From NCBI GenBank assembly GCA_018823175.1, contig JAHJIY010000088.1:25603-89602 (forward strand): DNA of 64,000 nucleotides. The letters are read 5' to 3'. The notes beneath the pieces are model-generated. The model did not search any database and was not told the origin of the DNA. It was given only the letters and a program-made list of their open reading frames with translations. The position numbers and the translations under genes are program-made. Shown here in pieces: positions 37,197 through 46,700 of this stretch. The stretch is from Pseudomonadota bacterium (GTDB taxonomy: Bacteria > Desulfobacterota > Desulfobulbia > Desulfobulbales > JAHJIY01). Numbering within the stretch: position 1 is the stretch's first letter; each line of letters opens with the position of its first letter.

Positions 37197-40037
37197 TCAG
37201 GTTAAATGCTTTTCCACGGTTTCTCGCAGCACGTTGATTCTGATCGGTTTGCCGATATGGTCATCCATGCCCGCCTCCCGGCATTTTTGACGGTCCTCTT
37301 CCAAAACATGGGCGGTAAGAGCGATGATCGGCACATGTCGGCCGGTTTCTTTTTCCTTTTTTCGGATCGCTCGGGTTGCTTCAAAACCATCCATTTTGGG
37401 CATTTGGATATCCATCAGGATCAAGTCGAAGGGGTTGTTTTCATAGGCTGCCAGGGCCTCCACTCCGTTTTCCGCCTTTATTATTTTCCAGCCTTGTTTT
37501 TCCAGTACCTTTTCAATCAGGATCCGGTTTACATAATCATCCTCAACCAGCAGGATGCGAATACTCGGTTGTTGTTCTCTGATTGAGTGTTTGGTGATCG
37601 GGAGATTGCCAGTAGAGTTATCCTTGCCGGCTATTGATTTTTTGATTGCCTCAAATATCTCAGCTTCAATGAACGGTCTGCTCAGATAGGCGGTAATTCC
37701 CAATTCCCGGCATCTGGCGGCATCGCCCCGTTCGCCGTAGGAGGTCAGCATTATAATGGTGGGTCTGGTATTGATCTCATTTTGCTGTTGGATCTTTTCG
37801 GCTATCTCAAAGGCGTTGTCGTCGGTCTTATGGTTGTCGAGCATGACCAGATCAAATAATTGTTTCCCCATTGCGGCCAGACCTTCGGGGCCGGATTCGG
37901 TAACTTTCAGATTCCTGGTTCTTTTTTGCAGAATGGTTGTCAGGTCCTGCCGGGAGTTAATATTGTCGGAGATCAACAAGATAGATAATTCTACCTGGTC
38001 TGGTGTGGTCGGCAAGGATTCCGACGCGGGATTCTTGTATCTATTGAAGATGGCATTGAAGTGAAAAGACGATCCTTTGCCCGGATCGCTTTCCACCCAT
38101 ATCTCGCCACCCATCATGGCGCAGAGTTTGGCGGCGATCGACAAGCCAAGCCCTATGCCGTCATGGGCCCTGGTCATGGAACCATCCGCCTGCGTAAATG
38201 AGTCGAAGATCATTGTCTGATTCTCTGGTGAGATCCCGATCCCGGTGTCCTGAACGGTGAAAATCAGTTCAATTGATTCCCTGCCTTCCCCTCCTCTCAG
38301 TTCTCGTAATTTCTTGACGGTAAGTTGCACCCCGCCTATTTCGGTGAATTTTATCGAGTTGTGCAGCAGGTTAGTCAGGACTTGTCGCAGGCGGCCGGGG
38401 TCTCCGGTAAGGTGTTCCGGAATGCCGCTTTCGATTTTATGATCAAGTGAGAGTCCTTTTTTGTCAGCCTCTATTTCGCTGAGTCTTATCAATTCTTTTA
38501 TGAGCCGATGGAGATCGAAAGGGACATCGATCAGTTTTACTTTGCCGGCTTCCATCTTTGAAAAGTCTAGAATATCGTTGATGGTATCCAGTAGTCGATA
38601 GGAAGATGTCTGGATCAATCCTAGATACTGCCGTTGTTTTTCCGGCGAGGCCTCGCTTGATAACAGCAGGTCGGTCATCCCCATGATGCCGTTCATCGGG
38701 GTTCGTATTTCATGGCTGAGGTTGGCGATAAATTCGCTCTTGGTCCGGCTGGCGCTTTCCGCCGCAATTTTTGCTTTTTCCAGGGCCTTTTCGACTTCTT
38801 TGCGCTGGGTGATGTCCAGGCTGTACTCAATGACCTGCGATACCTTGCCGTCTTGGTCGAAGATCGGATAGGCGTGAACTTCGTGGAACTGTCGCTGTCC
38901 GTCATGGCTGTAATGAATGTGTTCGGCAACTGCCGGTTTTTTTGTTTTTTTGACCTCCATGATTGAGCAGGGATGGTCGGCGCCATTGCATGGGCTGTCA
39001 CTGTTGTGGGTCACCTGGTAGCAGGTCGGGTTGGGGCCGGAATTTTCCAGATTAAGTGCTTTGTTGGCCAGTTTGATTGTGAAATCGTTGGCATCGATCA
39101 CATAAAACGGGTGGGTAAGAGAATCAAGGATGTTTTGCAGAAACTTGCTCTGCTCTTCGTATTTTCTTGCCGTCTGCTCATGATTGGCTGACACTTCTCC
39201 CATTTTTACATTTACTTCCGTCAGCTTTCTGGTCCGTTCTTCCACGATTTTTTCAAGCTGATCGTGGTAACTTTTTAGTTCTTCCTGGGCATCGTCCCTT
39301 TCCTTGATTTTTTTAGCCAGTCCCTGAAGGGCCAGCCACATGATAATCAAGCCCCAGAACCATAAAGAGATAAAGGAAACTCTCTGGGAAAAGATCTCTT
39401 CTCTTTCATCTTTCAGGTACGGTTCCATCGGAATGGAGATTGAGGTGCCGCCTCGCAGGTCGCCTTCCTTATATCCCTGACCTCCATGGCATTTAAGACA
39501 GGGTTTTTTGATGATCAGCGGTGTAATGAGTCGAAGATATTGATCGCCGTTAATTTTGCTTATTTCCCTGAATTCCTTCCGATCTTCTTCCAGGATTTTT
39601 AAGGCCTTGCTTTCCCAGGGGTCGGGATTGTTTTCGGGGCGAAAAGGTTTTAAACTTGTTAAGTGACCGATAATCCCGAGTTTAATGAAATGTTGCTCAT
39701 TGAACTGGCGGTTAATGTAGGCCGGGTTCATCAGAGTCAGTTTCTTCCCTGACAGAGTGGTGATATCCCGTTCGGGAATGTGGGCCAGATTAGGGTTGGG
39801 CGGAGTTTTTTCATCGATTTCCACATATACGCCGCCATGGGATGTTCCCCACGCTCGAAGCGCGTTTTCGATCTGCAGGCTGATCGTCGCATCGTGGTTT
39901 AATCTTTCCCGGGTGTGATTTTTTATGTTTAAGGTGTTTCGATAGAGCAGACCACCGACCGTGATGGTCCAGAGCGAAAGCATCACCCAGATAAACATCT
40001 TGAAGTTTTGGAAACGGTTGGCGGCTTTTAATAACAT
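37197..40037 (-). CDS. Hybrid sensor histidine kinase with DUF3365 haem-type sensor, PAS and two receivers
   Basis: A 946-residue membrane kinase. Two helices (about 13-32 and 221-240) flank a periplasmic DUF3365/Tll0287-like domain with a haem motif CLKCH (residues 180-184). A PAS domain follows (about 300-410) with an unusual Cys/His set ([16 protein letters not shown]). Then come HisKA ([10 protein letters not shown], His442), HATPase, a divergent receiver and a canonical receiver ([15 protein letters not shown]). It probably senses redox state or a gas through haem. A longer frame begins at 40181, but the extra 48 residues are low-quality and run into a repeat, so ATG 40037 is preferred. 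It lies downstream of the chemotaxis cluster on the same strand. Confidence 0.88.
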   Translation of the reverse strand: MLLKAANRFQNFKMFIWVMLSLWTITVGGLLYRNTLNIKNHTRERLNHDATISLQIENALRAWGTSHGGVYVEIDEKTPPNPNLAHIPERDITTLSGKKLTLMNPAYINRQFNEQHFIKLGIIGHLTSLKPFRPENNPDPWESKALKILEEDRKEFREISKINGDQYLRLITPLIIKKPCLKCHGGQGYKEGDLRGGTSISIPMEPYLKDEREEIFSQRVSFISLWFWGLIIMWLALQGLAKKIKERDDAQEELKSYHDQLEKIVEERTRKLTEVNVKMGEVSANHEQTARKYEEQSKFLQNILDSLTHPFYVIDANDFTIKLANKALNLENSGPNPTCYQVTHNSDSPCNGADHPCSIMEVKKTKKPAVAEHIHYSHDGQRQFHEVHAYPIFDQDGKVSQVIEYSLDITQRKEVEKALEKAKIAAESASRTKSEFIANLSHEIRTPMNGIMGMTDLLLSSEASPEKQRQYLGLIQTSSYRLLDTINDILDFSKMEAGKVKLIDVPFDLHRLIKELIRLSEIEADKKGLSLDHKIESGIPEHLTGDPGRLRQVLTNLLHNSIKFTEIGGVQLTVKKLRELRGGEGRESIELIFTVQDTGIGISPENQTMIFDSFTQADGSMTRAHDGIGLGLSIAAKLCAMMGGEIWVESDPGKGSSFHFNAIFNRYKNPASESLPTTPDQVELSILLISDNINSRQDLTTILQKRTRNLKVTESGPEGLAAMGKQLFDLVMLDNHKTDDNAFEIAEKIQQQNEINTRPTIIMLTSYGERGDAARCRELGITAYLSRPFIEAEIFEAIKKSIAGKDNSTGNLPITKHSIREQQPSIRILLVEDDYVNRILIEKVLEKQGWKIIKAENGVEALAAYENNPFDLILMDIQMPKMDGFEATRAIRKKEKETGRHVPIIALTAHVLEEDRQKCREAGMDDHIGKPIRINVLRETVEKHLT

Positions 40038-40136
40038 GGTTTTTGCATCTACCAGGCAAGGGTTATTTTTTGAACCGGAAAACAGGGCCGTGTTTTTTAC
40101 GGCGGGATTTGGTTGGTTCGGTATCTTTAACTGAAA

Positions 40137-40200
40137 GTGACAAGAAACGAGTAAATAGTAACGAGTTTTCCCCCTTGTCACTCGTCATTTTCCTGCTCGT
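40137..40200. repeat. REP-like repeat, copy 2
   Basis: GTGACAAG (40137-40144) and CTTGTCAC (40174-40181) form a perfect inverted pair around AACGAGTAAATAGTAACGAG. It lies between the CheX-like gene and the hybrid kinase, so with copy 1 it brackets the kinase gene. Confidence 0.65.
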
Positions 40201-40221
40201 GGGGATGGAGGTTAATTCGGT

Positions 40222-40698
40222 TTATGTTGTATTTCGGAGCTTGAGCAGCGATTCTCCGGTGACCGTCAGGCCGAAGGTGAAATCCTCGATGATATATTCC
40301 CATTTTTTAAGCGAGCTGGTATTTCTGGAACAGTCGCCGACACAGATTTCCGGCACCCCAAGCTTAAAGCTGGTGTCTTCCGGCAGGATGTCGCTCATAA
40401 ATCTTCCGACCACGGTGTTGAGAATTTCGGCCAGCAAGTCAAAGATGTTCTGGTCGGATACCTCCGCCATGACCGGGCCATAGACGGTGTCAGCCAGCAT
40501 GGTTATTAAATCCCGGCCCATGAAAAGTTCAAACTCGCCCTGGACCGGATCATGGACCAGCAGCGAAACACAAAGACAGTCTTTTTCCGGTTCATGACTG
40601 TCGTCCGTTGGGATAACTTCCATAAAGGCCATACTCTCGATGGTTTCGGAGATGGCGCTATACATGATGTCGTCCCATTTTTTCTGGGTTTCCGTCAT
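40222..40698 (-). CDS. CheX-like (CheC/CheX family) phosphatase
   Basis: A 158-residue cytoplasmic protein. The segment around residues 88-103 contains AEILNTVVGRF with the ExxN pair used by CheC/CheX/FliY phosphatases, followed by the expected proline (GVPEI). These proteins dephosphorylate CheY-P. Only one ExxN site is present, as in CheX. The ATG overlaps the stop of the upstream receiver gene (ATGA), implying that this receiver may be its substrate. Confidence 0.75.
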   Translation of the reverse strand: MTETQKKWDDIMYSAISETIESMAFMEVIPTDDSHEPEKDCLCVSLLVHDPVQGEFELFMGRDLITMLADTVYGPVMAEVSDQNIFDLLAEILNTVVGRFMSDILPEDTSFKLGVPEICVGDCSRNTSSLKKWEYIIEDFTFGLTVTGESLLKLRNTT

Positions 40699-41084
40699 TG
40701 CTCTTCCTCCTTGTCCTTCATAAATGGCGCTAAAAAGGTATTGAGTTTTGCCGGTGAGATCGGTTTAGGCAGGACGCCGATCGCGCCGATTTTTATCAGT
40801 TCCGATTCCTTGGCCGGGTTGCCGGCGCTGGTGATGACCAGTACCGGGATTTCACATAGTTTGGGATTTGATTTGATCCATTTCAGTAAGGTCTCGCCGT
40901 CCATCACCGGCATGGTCAGATCGGTCAGAATCAGGTCGACCGGCGTTTTCTTGATTTTTTCCAGGGCGTCTTTGCCGTTGTCCGCCTCAATAAAATTAGC
41001 TTTAGAAAAGCCTACAATTTCGAGACATCGACGAATGAACATTCTGGCTGTTTCCGAATCATCAACAATGGCAATACGGATCAT
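40695..41084 (-). CDS. Single-domain response regulator (CheY-like)
   Basis: A 129-residue stand-alone receiver domain. Acidic pocket (IVDDSETA), phosphorylation site (LILTDLTMP) and conserved Thr/Lys (VITSAGN; VLPKPIS) are intact. No output domain. It lies between the HDOD and CheX-like genes and overlaps both by 4 bases, so it is a candidate CheY for this chemosensory system. Confidence 0.9.
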   Translation of the reverse strand: MIRIAIVDDSETARMFIRRCLEIVGFSKANFIEADNGKDALEKIKKTPVDLILTDLTMPVMDGETLLKWIKSNPKLCEIPVLVITSAGNPAKESELIKIGAIGVLPKPISPAKLNTFLAPFMKDKEEEQ

Positions 41085-41956
41085 TGTTCCACTCCTTCTC
41101 TGCCTAAAGAATTCCTTATCCGGTTGAACTCTTCATTAACCTCAATAACAACCAGGGCCAGATCGTCGTTGTTCAGGTCAATATAGTCGACATATTCCGG
41201 GACCAGGCCATGGAACAGATTGTCGGAGCCGGTGCCGCCGCCGCTGAGCATGGCGATTATATCGCCCAGATGCACCACATAGGCCAGCGGTTTTATTTCC
41301 GACGGTGCCTGATCGGGCTTGTGGTGATATCCGATAACGCTGGGCAGCGGTTCCGGCAGCTGCCAGTATCGGGCGAGTTCCAGGCCAACTTCGGCGTGGT
41401 CCAGTCCCAGAATTTCCTGCTCGGCGGCGGAGTAGTTGTTGAATTTGCCTTGCGCGATGGCGGGGATTATTTCTGCCGGGGTATTTTTTAAATAATCGGA
41501 AATAATGGCCTTGCCCAGATCGTGAAGCAGTCCGCAGGTAAATGAGGTGTCTCCGTTGACCCTGGTTTTGGAATAGGCGGCAATCTTTTTTGCGGCCACG
41601 GCGCTGCGCAGGTTATGCTCCCAGAGGTCTCCCTTGGCTCCGCCGTATCCTTCAAGAGAAGAATCAAAGAGGTGTGAAGCGGCATCAGCCAGGACCATAC
41701 CGACCACCATGTCTTCGCCCAGAAGGGAGAGGGCCCGGTCGATGGAGGTGATTTCCGCCCGGCGGCTGAAGGCGGCGGAATTTACTATTCGTAGAAGCTG
41801 GGCGGTTAGCGGGGCATCGTGCTTGACGATGTTTACGAGGTCGACCAGACCGTGGTCCGGGTCGTTGGAAATTTCCAGGAGTTGCGAGGCGGAAGGGGAG
41901 ATGAGCGGTACCTCCCGGATGGCCTTTAATATGTCGTCTTTTATGCTTTTGGTCAT
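41081..41956 (-). CDS. HDOD-domain protein
   Basis: A 291-residue protein with an HDOD domain (about residues 15-215; LISPSASQLLEI, LLRIVNSAAFS, LLHDLGKAI). HDOD proteins resemble HD phosphohydrolases and act in signalling; their reaction is mostly unknown, although this copy still has an H-D pair in LLHDLG. A frame open from 42079 contains 41 extra residues that are shadow coding of cheD. The ATG at 41956 overlaps the cheD stop by 4 bases and has AAGGA upstream. Confidence 0.87.
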   Translation of the reverse strand: MTKSIKDDILKAIREVPLISPSASQLLEISNDPDHGLVDLVNIVKHDAPLTAQLLRIVNSAAFSRRAEITSIDRALSLLGEDMVVGMVLADAASHLFDSSLEGYGGAKGDLWEHNLRSAVAAKKIAAYSKTRVNGDTSFTCGLLHDLGKAIISDYLKNTPAEIIPAIAQGKFNNYSAAEQEILGLDHAEVGLELARYWQLPEPLPSVIGYHHKPDQAPSEIKPLAYVVHLGDIIAMLSGGGTGSDNLFHGLVPEYVDYIDLNNDDLALVVIEVNEEFNRIRNSLGREGVEQ

Positions 41957-42441
41957 AACGGCCAATCCTTTTTGCCGGGGCAGGAAAGGGTGATTTTGCC
42001 AGTCTTTACCGGGACGGTCACTGTGCGGCTGAAGGTGCCGCCCAGATCTTCGGTTGTCGGACCCATCCCCAGACTCCATAGTATTTTTTTGATACTTAAG
42101 ATATTTCGTTTGCCGATGTTGAAAGTATTATTGGTGTCCATGACCGAGGCGCCGCCGGCCAGTTTGATGATCATGTTGTTGCCGCCGGTAACGCACCCTT
42201 TGGCGTTCATCGCCTTAAGAATTGCCGGGATGCCGGTGTCGGCAAAATAGCCCGGCATGGTTACAGCCTTTTCCGGTTTGATCCGGGACTCCGGCAATGC
42301 CACATGGACCATGCCGACCGTGCGGCTTGTCTTGTGCAAGAAGATTATTGCGACACAAGAGCCCAGAGCAAAGGTCTTTATTATATCTTCAGGGTCGTTT
42401 GAGACAGCGAAATCTCCTACCCCTACTACCAGATTAGCCAA
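41953..42441 (-). CDS. cheD: Chemoreceptor glutamine deamidase CheD
   Basis: A 162-residue enzyme that deamidates glutamines of chemoreceptors and, in several bacteria, is controlled by CheC/CheX proteins. The papain-like catalytic cysteine is in TFALGSCVAI and the histidine in GMVHVALP. Length is typical. It lies in the minus-strand cluster between a receiver gene and the HDOD gene, with a CheX-like gene two genes downstream. Confidence 0.92.
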   Translation of the reverse strand: MANLVVGVGDFAVSNDPEDIIKTFALGSCVAIIFLHKTSRTVGMVHVALPESRIKPEKAVTMPGYFADTGIPAILKAMNAKGCVTGGNNMIIKLAGGASVMDTNNTFNIGKRNILSIKKILWSLGMGPTTEDLGGTFSRTVTVPVKTGKITLSCPGKKDWPL

Positions 42442-42459
42442 TTTATCTTTTCCCTGTAA

Positions 42460-42864
42460 TCAATCTTTGGCCGATAGTCCCAGCTTCTTTATTTCGGCCA
42501 GTAGCTTGTCTTTGTCAATCGGCTTGATCAGGTATGATTCACAACTGCCTTTTATAAAGGCCCGCATGATGTTCTTGCTGTCGGCCAGGGCCGTGGTCAT
42601 GATCACCTTGACCATCTCTTTGCCGCCGATATTTCTTTCCTGCTCGATTTTTCTGATCTCCTGCAGGACTTGTTGCCCGTCCAGACCGGGCATCATGATG
42701 TCAAGGCAGATCAGGTCAAAAGGTTTGCCGTCTTCCAGTGCGTTGCGGTAAGCGGCCATGGCCTCAAGACCATCTACCGCCACATGGCATACTCCCTGTT
42801 CGGCAAGGATTTCCTGCAGCAGGGTACGACAGACAAAATCGTCTTCAGCGATCAGGATCTTCAT
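42460..42864 (-). CDS. Single-domain response regulator
   Basis: A 134-residue receiver domain with EDD acidic pocket (LIAEDDFVCR), phosphorylation site (LICLDIMMPGLDG) and Lys (LIKPIDK). It is strikingly similar in wording to the receiver half of the Hpt-REC protein at 53573 (VEDEFVCRYMLQE; LICLDIMMPGMDG), suggesting duplication within the locus. It lies next to the free Hpt gene, a possible phosphodonor. Confidence 0.9.
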   Translation of the reverse strand: MKILIAEDDFVCRTLLQEILAEQGVCHVAVDGLEAMAAYRNALEDGKPFDLICLDIMMPGLDGQQVLQEIRKIEQERNIGGKEMVKVIMTTALADSKNIMRAFIKGSCESYLIKPIDKDKLLAEIKKLGLSAKD

Positions 42865-42881
42865 GTTCGGCCTCTCCTTTA

Positions 42882-43244
42882 TCAGAGGTAGTTTACTTTG
42901 AGATATTTTTCAATCCGGTAAAATTCCAGTTCCAGTTTTGCCAGTGTTTCCGTGGCCTGATCCAGTAGATTTTCCTTCCCCATTTTTTCCAGGGCGAATG
43001 CCATTTCGTGGGCCTGTCGGGCACCAAAATTACTGACTGTTCCCTTTAGCTTATGGGCGGCTTCTCTGAGTTTTTCCGGGTCGTTGCCCACTATTGATTG
43101 GCGCATTTCGGCAATCTTTACCGGATATTCTTTGAGCAGATGTTTGATCAGAAGGGTGATCATCTCCCGGTTTTCACCGGCGATCTCGGTCATGATCGAA
43201 AGGTCAACCGGTTGTTTTGCGGTTTGGCTGTTTGGCATTGTCAA
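42882..43244 (-). CDS. Stand-alone Hpt phosphotransfer protein
   Basis: A 120-residue four-helix histidine phosphotransfer domain with the phosphorylatable histidine in AHKLKGTVSNFGA. It has no other domain. Hpt proteins shuttle phosphate between hybrid kinases and receivers. Its place between cheA and a receiver gene suggests it ties the neighbouring hybrid kinases to the chemosensory receivers (inference). Confidence 0.88.
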   Translation of the reverse strand: MTMPNSQTAKQPVDLSIMTEIAGENREMITLLIKHLLKEYPVKIAEMRQSIVGNDPEKLREAAHKLKGTVSNFGARQAHEMAFALEKMGKENLLDQATETLAKLELEFYRIEKYLKVNYL

Positions 43245-43266
43245 CGATCTTATTGGTTGAACTTGT

Positions 43267-45606
43267 CTAGATCAGGGACCCGACGTCTAGGATCAGGCAG
43301 ACATCGCCGTTGCTTAAAATCGTGCAGCCGGAGACCCCCCTGGCTTCTCCCATCTTGCCGATATATTCGGAAAGACCTTTGATCACGGTTTGTTGCTGGC
43401 CCATAATCTCGTCGACAAACAGGCAGGTGGTATTATCGCCATCTTCCAGCATGATCAGAATCCCCTCCGATAACTCCCGACTATCCGGTTCTATCTTGTG
43501 GATTTCGTGGAGACGGATGACCGGGTATAATTTTTCCCGGATCCGGACAATCTCATCTCCTGCCGGCGAGGTGGTGATCAGTTTTGGCGTAGGCCGGAAT
43601 GATTCCTTGATCGAAAGGATCGGCACGATGTAATGGCTTTTGCCGACTCTGGTCAGCATGCCGTCGATGATCGCCATGGTAAGAGGGATGCGGAGTGTGG
43701 TTCGGGTGCCGCTTCCCGGGCGGCTGTCGACAATGATTTTTCCATCTATTTTGGCCAGGTTCTGCTTGACCACGTCCATCCCGACCCCTCGCCCGGAAAC
43801 GTCGGTTATTTTGTCGGCCGTCGAAAAGCCGGGCAGGAAGATCATGTTCGATACCTCCCGGTCATCAAGGTCGGAGCCGTCTCCGTCAATCAGGCCGCTG
43901 GCGATGGCTTTTTTGATGATTTTGTCCCGGTTCAGACCGCGGCCGTCATCCTCAAGGGTGATCCAGACCTCGCCTTCTTCGTGGCTGGCCGAGAGCTTAA
44001 TAATGCCGGTTTCCGGCTTGTTGTTTTTCAGCCGTTCATCGGGAGTCTCAACCCCGTGGTCGAGAGAATTGCGCAGCAGATGGACCAGGGGGTCGGTGAT
44101 TGTCTCAATGACCGTTTTGTCCAGGTCCGTTTCAGTGCCGAATAACTGTAGGTCCACTTTTTTGCCGGACTTTCGGGAAAGGTCGTGGACCAGTCTGGTC
44201 ATGCGTCGGAAAAGACCGGCGACCGGGATCATTCGGATGGTCACCGCCACTTCCTGCAGTTCCTTGATCAGTTTACTCATTTGCTGGGCTGATTTCTGGA
44301 AGTTTTCCAGTTCGAGACCCTTCAGGTCAGGGCTGTGGACCAGCATGTTCTCGGCAATGACCATCTCGCCGATCAGATTAATTAAAGTATCGAGTTTGTC
44401 CAGATCAACTCGGATGTCCTGCCGTTTGATCGCCGTCGGTGATGTCCGGTCAAGATCCGGGCTGGGGGCTGGTTTTCTTTTTTTATTTTGATCGGTTAAG
44501 GCGTTATCGACCTCAACCTCGGAAGCAGCCCCCATATCGATCAGTATTTTACCGATTGGTTTGTTTTGAATGTCCAGCGCCTGGTCAAGGGTCTCCTCGC
44601 TGATTACGCCCTGGTCGATCAGGATTTCCCCGACCCGGGGAGGCTTTTCGGTCGTGGTCTTTTTGGAGGAGCCCCAGCCTTCTGGAAGAAGGTCCTGCAG
44701 GAGATCGATATAAAGTTCAACCCCTTCGATTTTACCTTTGCCGTTTTGGGAAATATCGCCCAAGGCCTGTTTGAGCACATCCAGAAGACTCAGCAAGGGA
44801 TCGGCCGGTTTGGCCTTGCCGAAGTCGGCTTCTGATTTGATCGCGTCAAGCACGGTTTCCATCTGGTGACTCAGTTTTTCCATGTCGCCAAAACCCATGA
44901 AACCGCAATTGCCTTTGAAACTGTGGATATGGCGATATAATTCACCAAGGGTTTCCGGGTCGGCCTTGTTATCGGCAAATTTTAATAGCCCTTGTTCGAC
45001 CTCCTGTAACTGTTCGTCCGCTTCCTGGGTAAAACGTTCAACCATGTCCGGCGTTATTGTAAACTCAAAAACCGGTTCTTCTTTTTTGACCGGCTCCGGG
45101 GGAGGCGGCGGGCCGTTCTTTTTTTTCGGAGGGGCGGCTTTTTTGGCAACGGGTTTTTCCGATGCGGTGGTTTTTAAACTAATCGCGGTGCGCAGCAGGG
45201 TTGTCAATTCTTCGGCTTGTGTTTCCATCCCGCCGTCGCCCAGATTGGCAGCCACCAAGTCGAGGGCTTCACGGGTGAAGTCGATTGTCTTGCAAAACAG
45301 GTCCACATGGTCATGGTTCAACAATATTGAGCCGGTTCTGATTTCATCAAGAAGATTTTCCGCAGCGTGGGCGGTGGTCGAGATATTGCCCAGTGCCAGG
45401 AAGCCGGCGCCGCCCTTGATCGAATGAAACAAGCGGAACACTTCGTTGATCAGTTGCCGGGTATCTTCCGAAAGCTCAAAGTCCGACTCCTTTATGTCAT
45501 TGCCCATCTCAATGATACTTGGTTCCAGCTGATCAATCAGGTCGGTGCATTCCTGGACAAATTCTTCTACTATCTCGCGTTGTTCTTCTAAACTGTCGTT
45601 TGTCAT
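43267..45606 (-). CDS. cheA: Chemotaxis histidine kinase CheA with two Hpt domains
   Basis: A 779-residue kinase. Two Hpt (P1) domains are present, with His61 (LFHSIKGGAGF) and His228 (IHSFKGNCGF), separated by a Lys/Pro-rich linker. Residues about 325-375 hold a two-part segment (VGEILIDQGVISEETLDQAL; IGKILIDMGA) that looks like MshEN/GspE-N modules, not a usual P2 domain. Then come the dimerisation, HATPase (LLRNSLDHGVE; GRGVGMDVV) and CheW-like domains. It phosphorylates CheB and CheY-type receivers in response to receptor signals. The double Hpt recalls non-flagellar chemosensory kinases. Confidence 0.93.
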   Translation of the reverse strand: MTNDSLEEQREIVEEFVQECTDLIDQLEPSIIEMGNDIKESDFELSEDTRQLINEVFRLFHSIKGGAGFLALGNISTTAHAAENLLDEIRTGSILLNHDHVDLFCKTIDFTREALDLVAANLGDGGMETQAEELTTLLRTAISLKTTASEKPVAKKAAPPKKKNGPPPPPEPVKKEEPVFEFTITPDMVERFTQEADEQLQEVEQGLLKFADNKADPETLGELYRHIHSFKGNCGFMGFGDMEKLSHQMETVLDAIKSEADFGKAKPADPLLSLLDVLKQALGDISQNGKGKIEGVELYIDLLQDLLPEGWGSSKKTTTEKPPRVGEILIDQGVISEETLDQALDIQNKPIGKILIDMGAASEVEVDNALTDQNKKRKPAPSPDLDRTSPTAIKRQDIRVDLDKLDTLINLIGEMVIAENMLVHSPDLKGLELENFQKSAQQMSKLIKELQEVAVTIRMIPVAGLFRRMTRLVHDLSRKSGKKVDLQLFGTETDLDKTVIETITDPLVHLLRNSLDHGVETPDERLKNNKPETGIIKLSASHEEGEVWITLEDDGRGLNRDKIIKKAIASGLIDGDGSDLDDREVSNMIFLPGFSTADKITDVSGRGVGMDVVKQNLAKIDGKIIVDSRPGSGTRTTLRIPLTMAIIDGMLTRVGKSHYIVPILSIKESFRPTPKLITTSPAGDEIVRIREKLYPVIRLHEIHKIEPDSRELSEGILIMLEDGDNTTCLFVDEIMGQQQTVIKGLSEYIGKMGEARGVSGCTILSNGDVCLILDVGSLI

Positions 45607-45619
45607 GGCTTACCCGTAC

Positions 45620-46678
45620 TCAATTTTTTTGGGTTAGAATATTCACGGTTTCCTGGGCAATCTTGTCAAGGGGGACGATTTTTTCGGCGCCGCCTCTTTC
45701 AAATGCCTCTTTGGGCATGCCGTAAACCACACTGGATTTTTCGTCCTGGGCCATGGTCCGACCCTGGGCTTTCCGCATGGCTTTCAGGCCGTCTGCCCCA
45801 TCGGCTCCCATGCCGGTCAGGATGATGCCGACCGCGTTGGCGCCGACATGTTTGGCCACCGAGTTCATCAGGACATCAACCGAGGGACAATGGCCTGAGA
45901 CCCTTTCGCCGACCTGGCAAATCACCTGATAGACCCCGCCTGAACGTTTAACCGTCATATGTTTTTCTCCCGGCGCGATCAGGATCCGGCCGGCCATTAC
46001 CCGGTCGCCGGTCTCTGCCTCCTTGACTTGCATGGCGCATATTTCATTGAGTCGGTCGGCAAACATTTTGGTAAAGCCTGAAGGCATGTGCTGGACGATT
46101 ACCACCCCGGGAGTCGTGGCGGGGAAGCGGGTGATCACCTGCTTGATTGCCTCGGTGCCGCCGGTGGAGGCGCCGATGGCGATTACCTTGTCGGTTGATT
46201 CAGCCAGGGCCGCACTTTTGATCAGGTTAGCCGGAATCAGGGATGGGCGCTTGTTTTTCCAGTGTGAAACATTGGCGGTTGAGGCGATTTTGATCTTGGT
46301 GAGAAGTTCCATAATCATCGCGTTAAGTCCCCGGGCCAGGTCGGTGGCCGGTTTGGAGACAAAATCCACCGCTCCCGCGTCCAGTGCGTCGAGGGTGATT
46401 TGTTTGCCTTTCTGGGTCAGGGCGCTGACCATCACCACCGGTAGCGGATACTGGGGCATCAGCATTCGCAGGAACTGGACGCCGTCCATCTTCGGCATTT
46501 CCACATCCAGGGTCAGGACATCTGGTTTTTTTAAGACAATCATGTCCCTTGCCGCATAAGGGTCTGGGGCGGTGCCCACCACCTCAATGCCGGGATCGGA
46601 TGATAATCCCTGGCTCAGTATATTTCTGACCAGAGAGGAGTCGTCAACTATCAGGACTTTTATTTTTTTTTGGGCCAC
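45620..46678 (-). CDS. cheB: Chemoreceptor methylesterase CheB
   Basis: A 352-residue response regulator. The N-terminal receiver (VDDSSLVRN; LTLDVEMPKMDG) controls a C-terminal methylesterase with the Ser in GASTGGTEA, the His in VQHMPSGF and the Asp in GMGADGADG. It removes methyl groups from receptors and balances CheR. All catalytic residues are present. Confidence 0.95.
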   Translation of the reverse strand: MAQKKIKVLIVDDSSLVRNILSQGLSSDPGIEVVGTAPDPYAARDMIVLKKPDVLTLDVEMPKMDGVQFLRMLMPQYPLPVVMVSALTQKGKQITLDALDAGAVDFVSKPATDLARGLNAMIMELLTKIKIASTANVSHWKNKRPSLIPANLIKSAALAESTDKVIAIGASTGGTEAIKQVITRFPATTPGVVIVQHMPSGFTKMFADRLNEICAMQVKEAETGDRVMAGRILIAPGEKHMTVKRSGGVYQVICQVGERVSGHCPSVDVLMNSVAKHVGANAVGIILTGMGADGADGLKAMRKAQGRTMAQDEKSSVVYGMPKEAFERGGAEKIVPLDKIAQETVNILTQKN

Positions 46679-46700
46679 GGAGAATCCCTTTAATTTCCTG

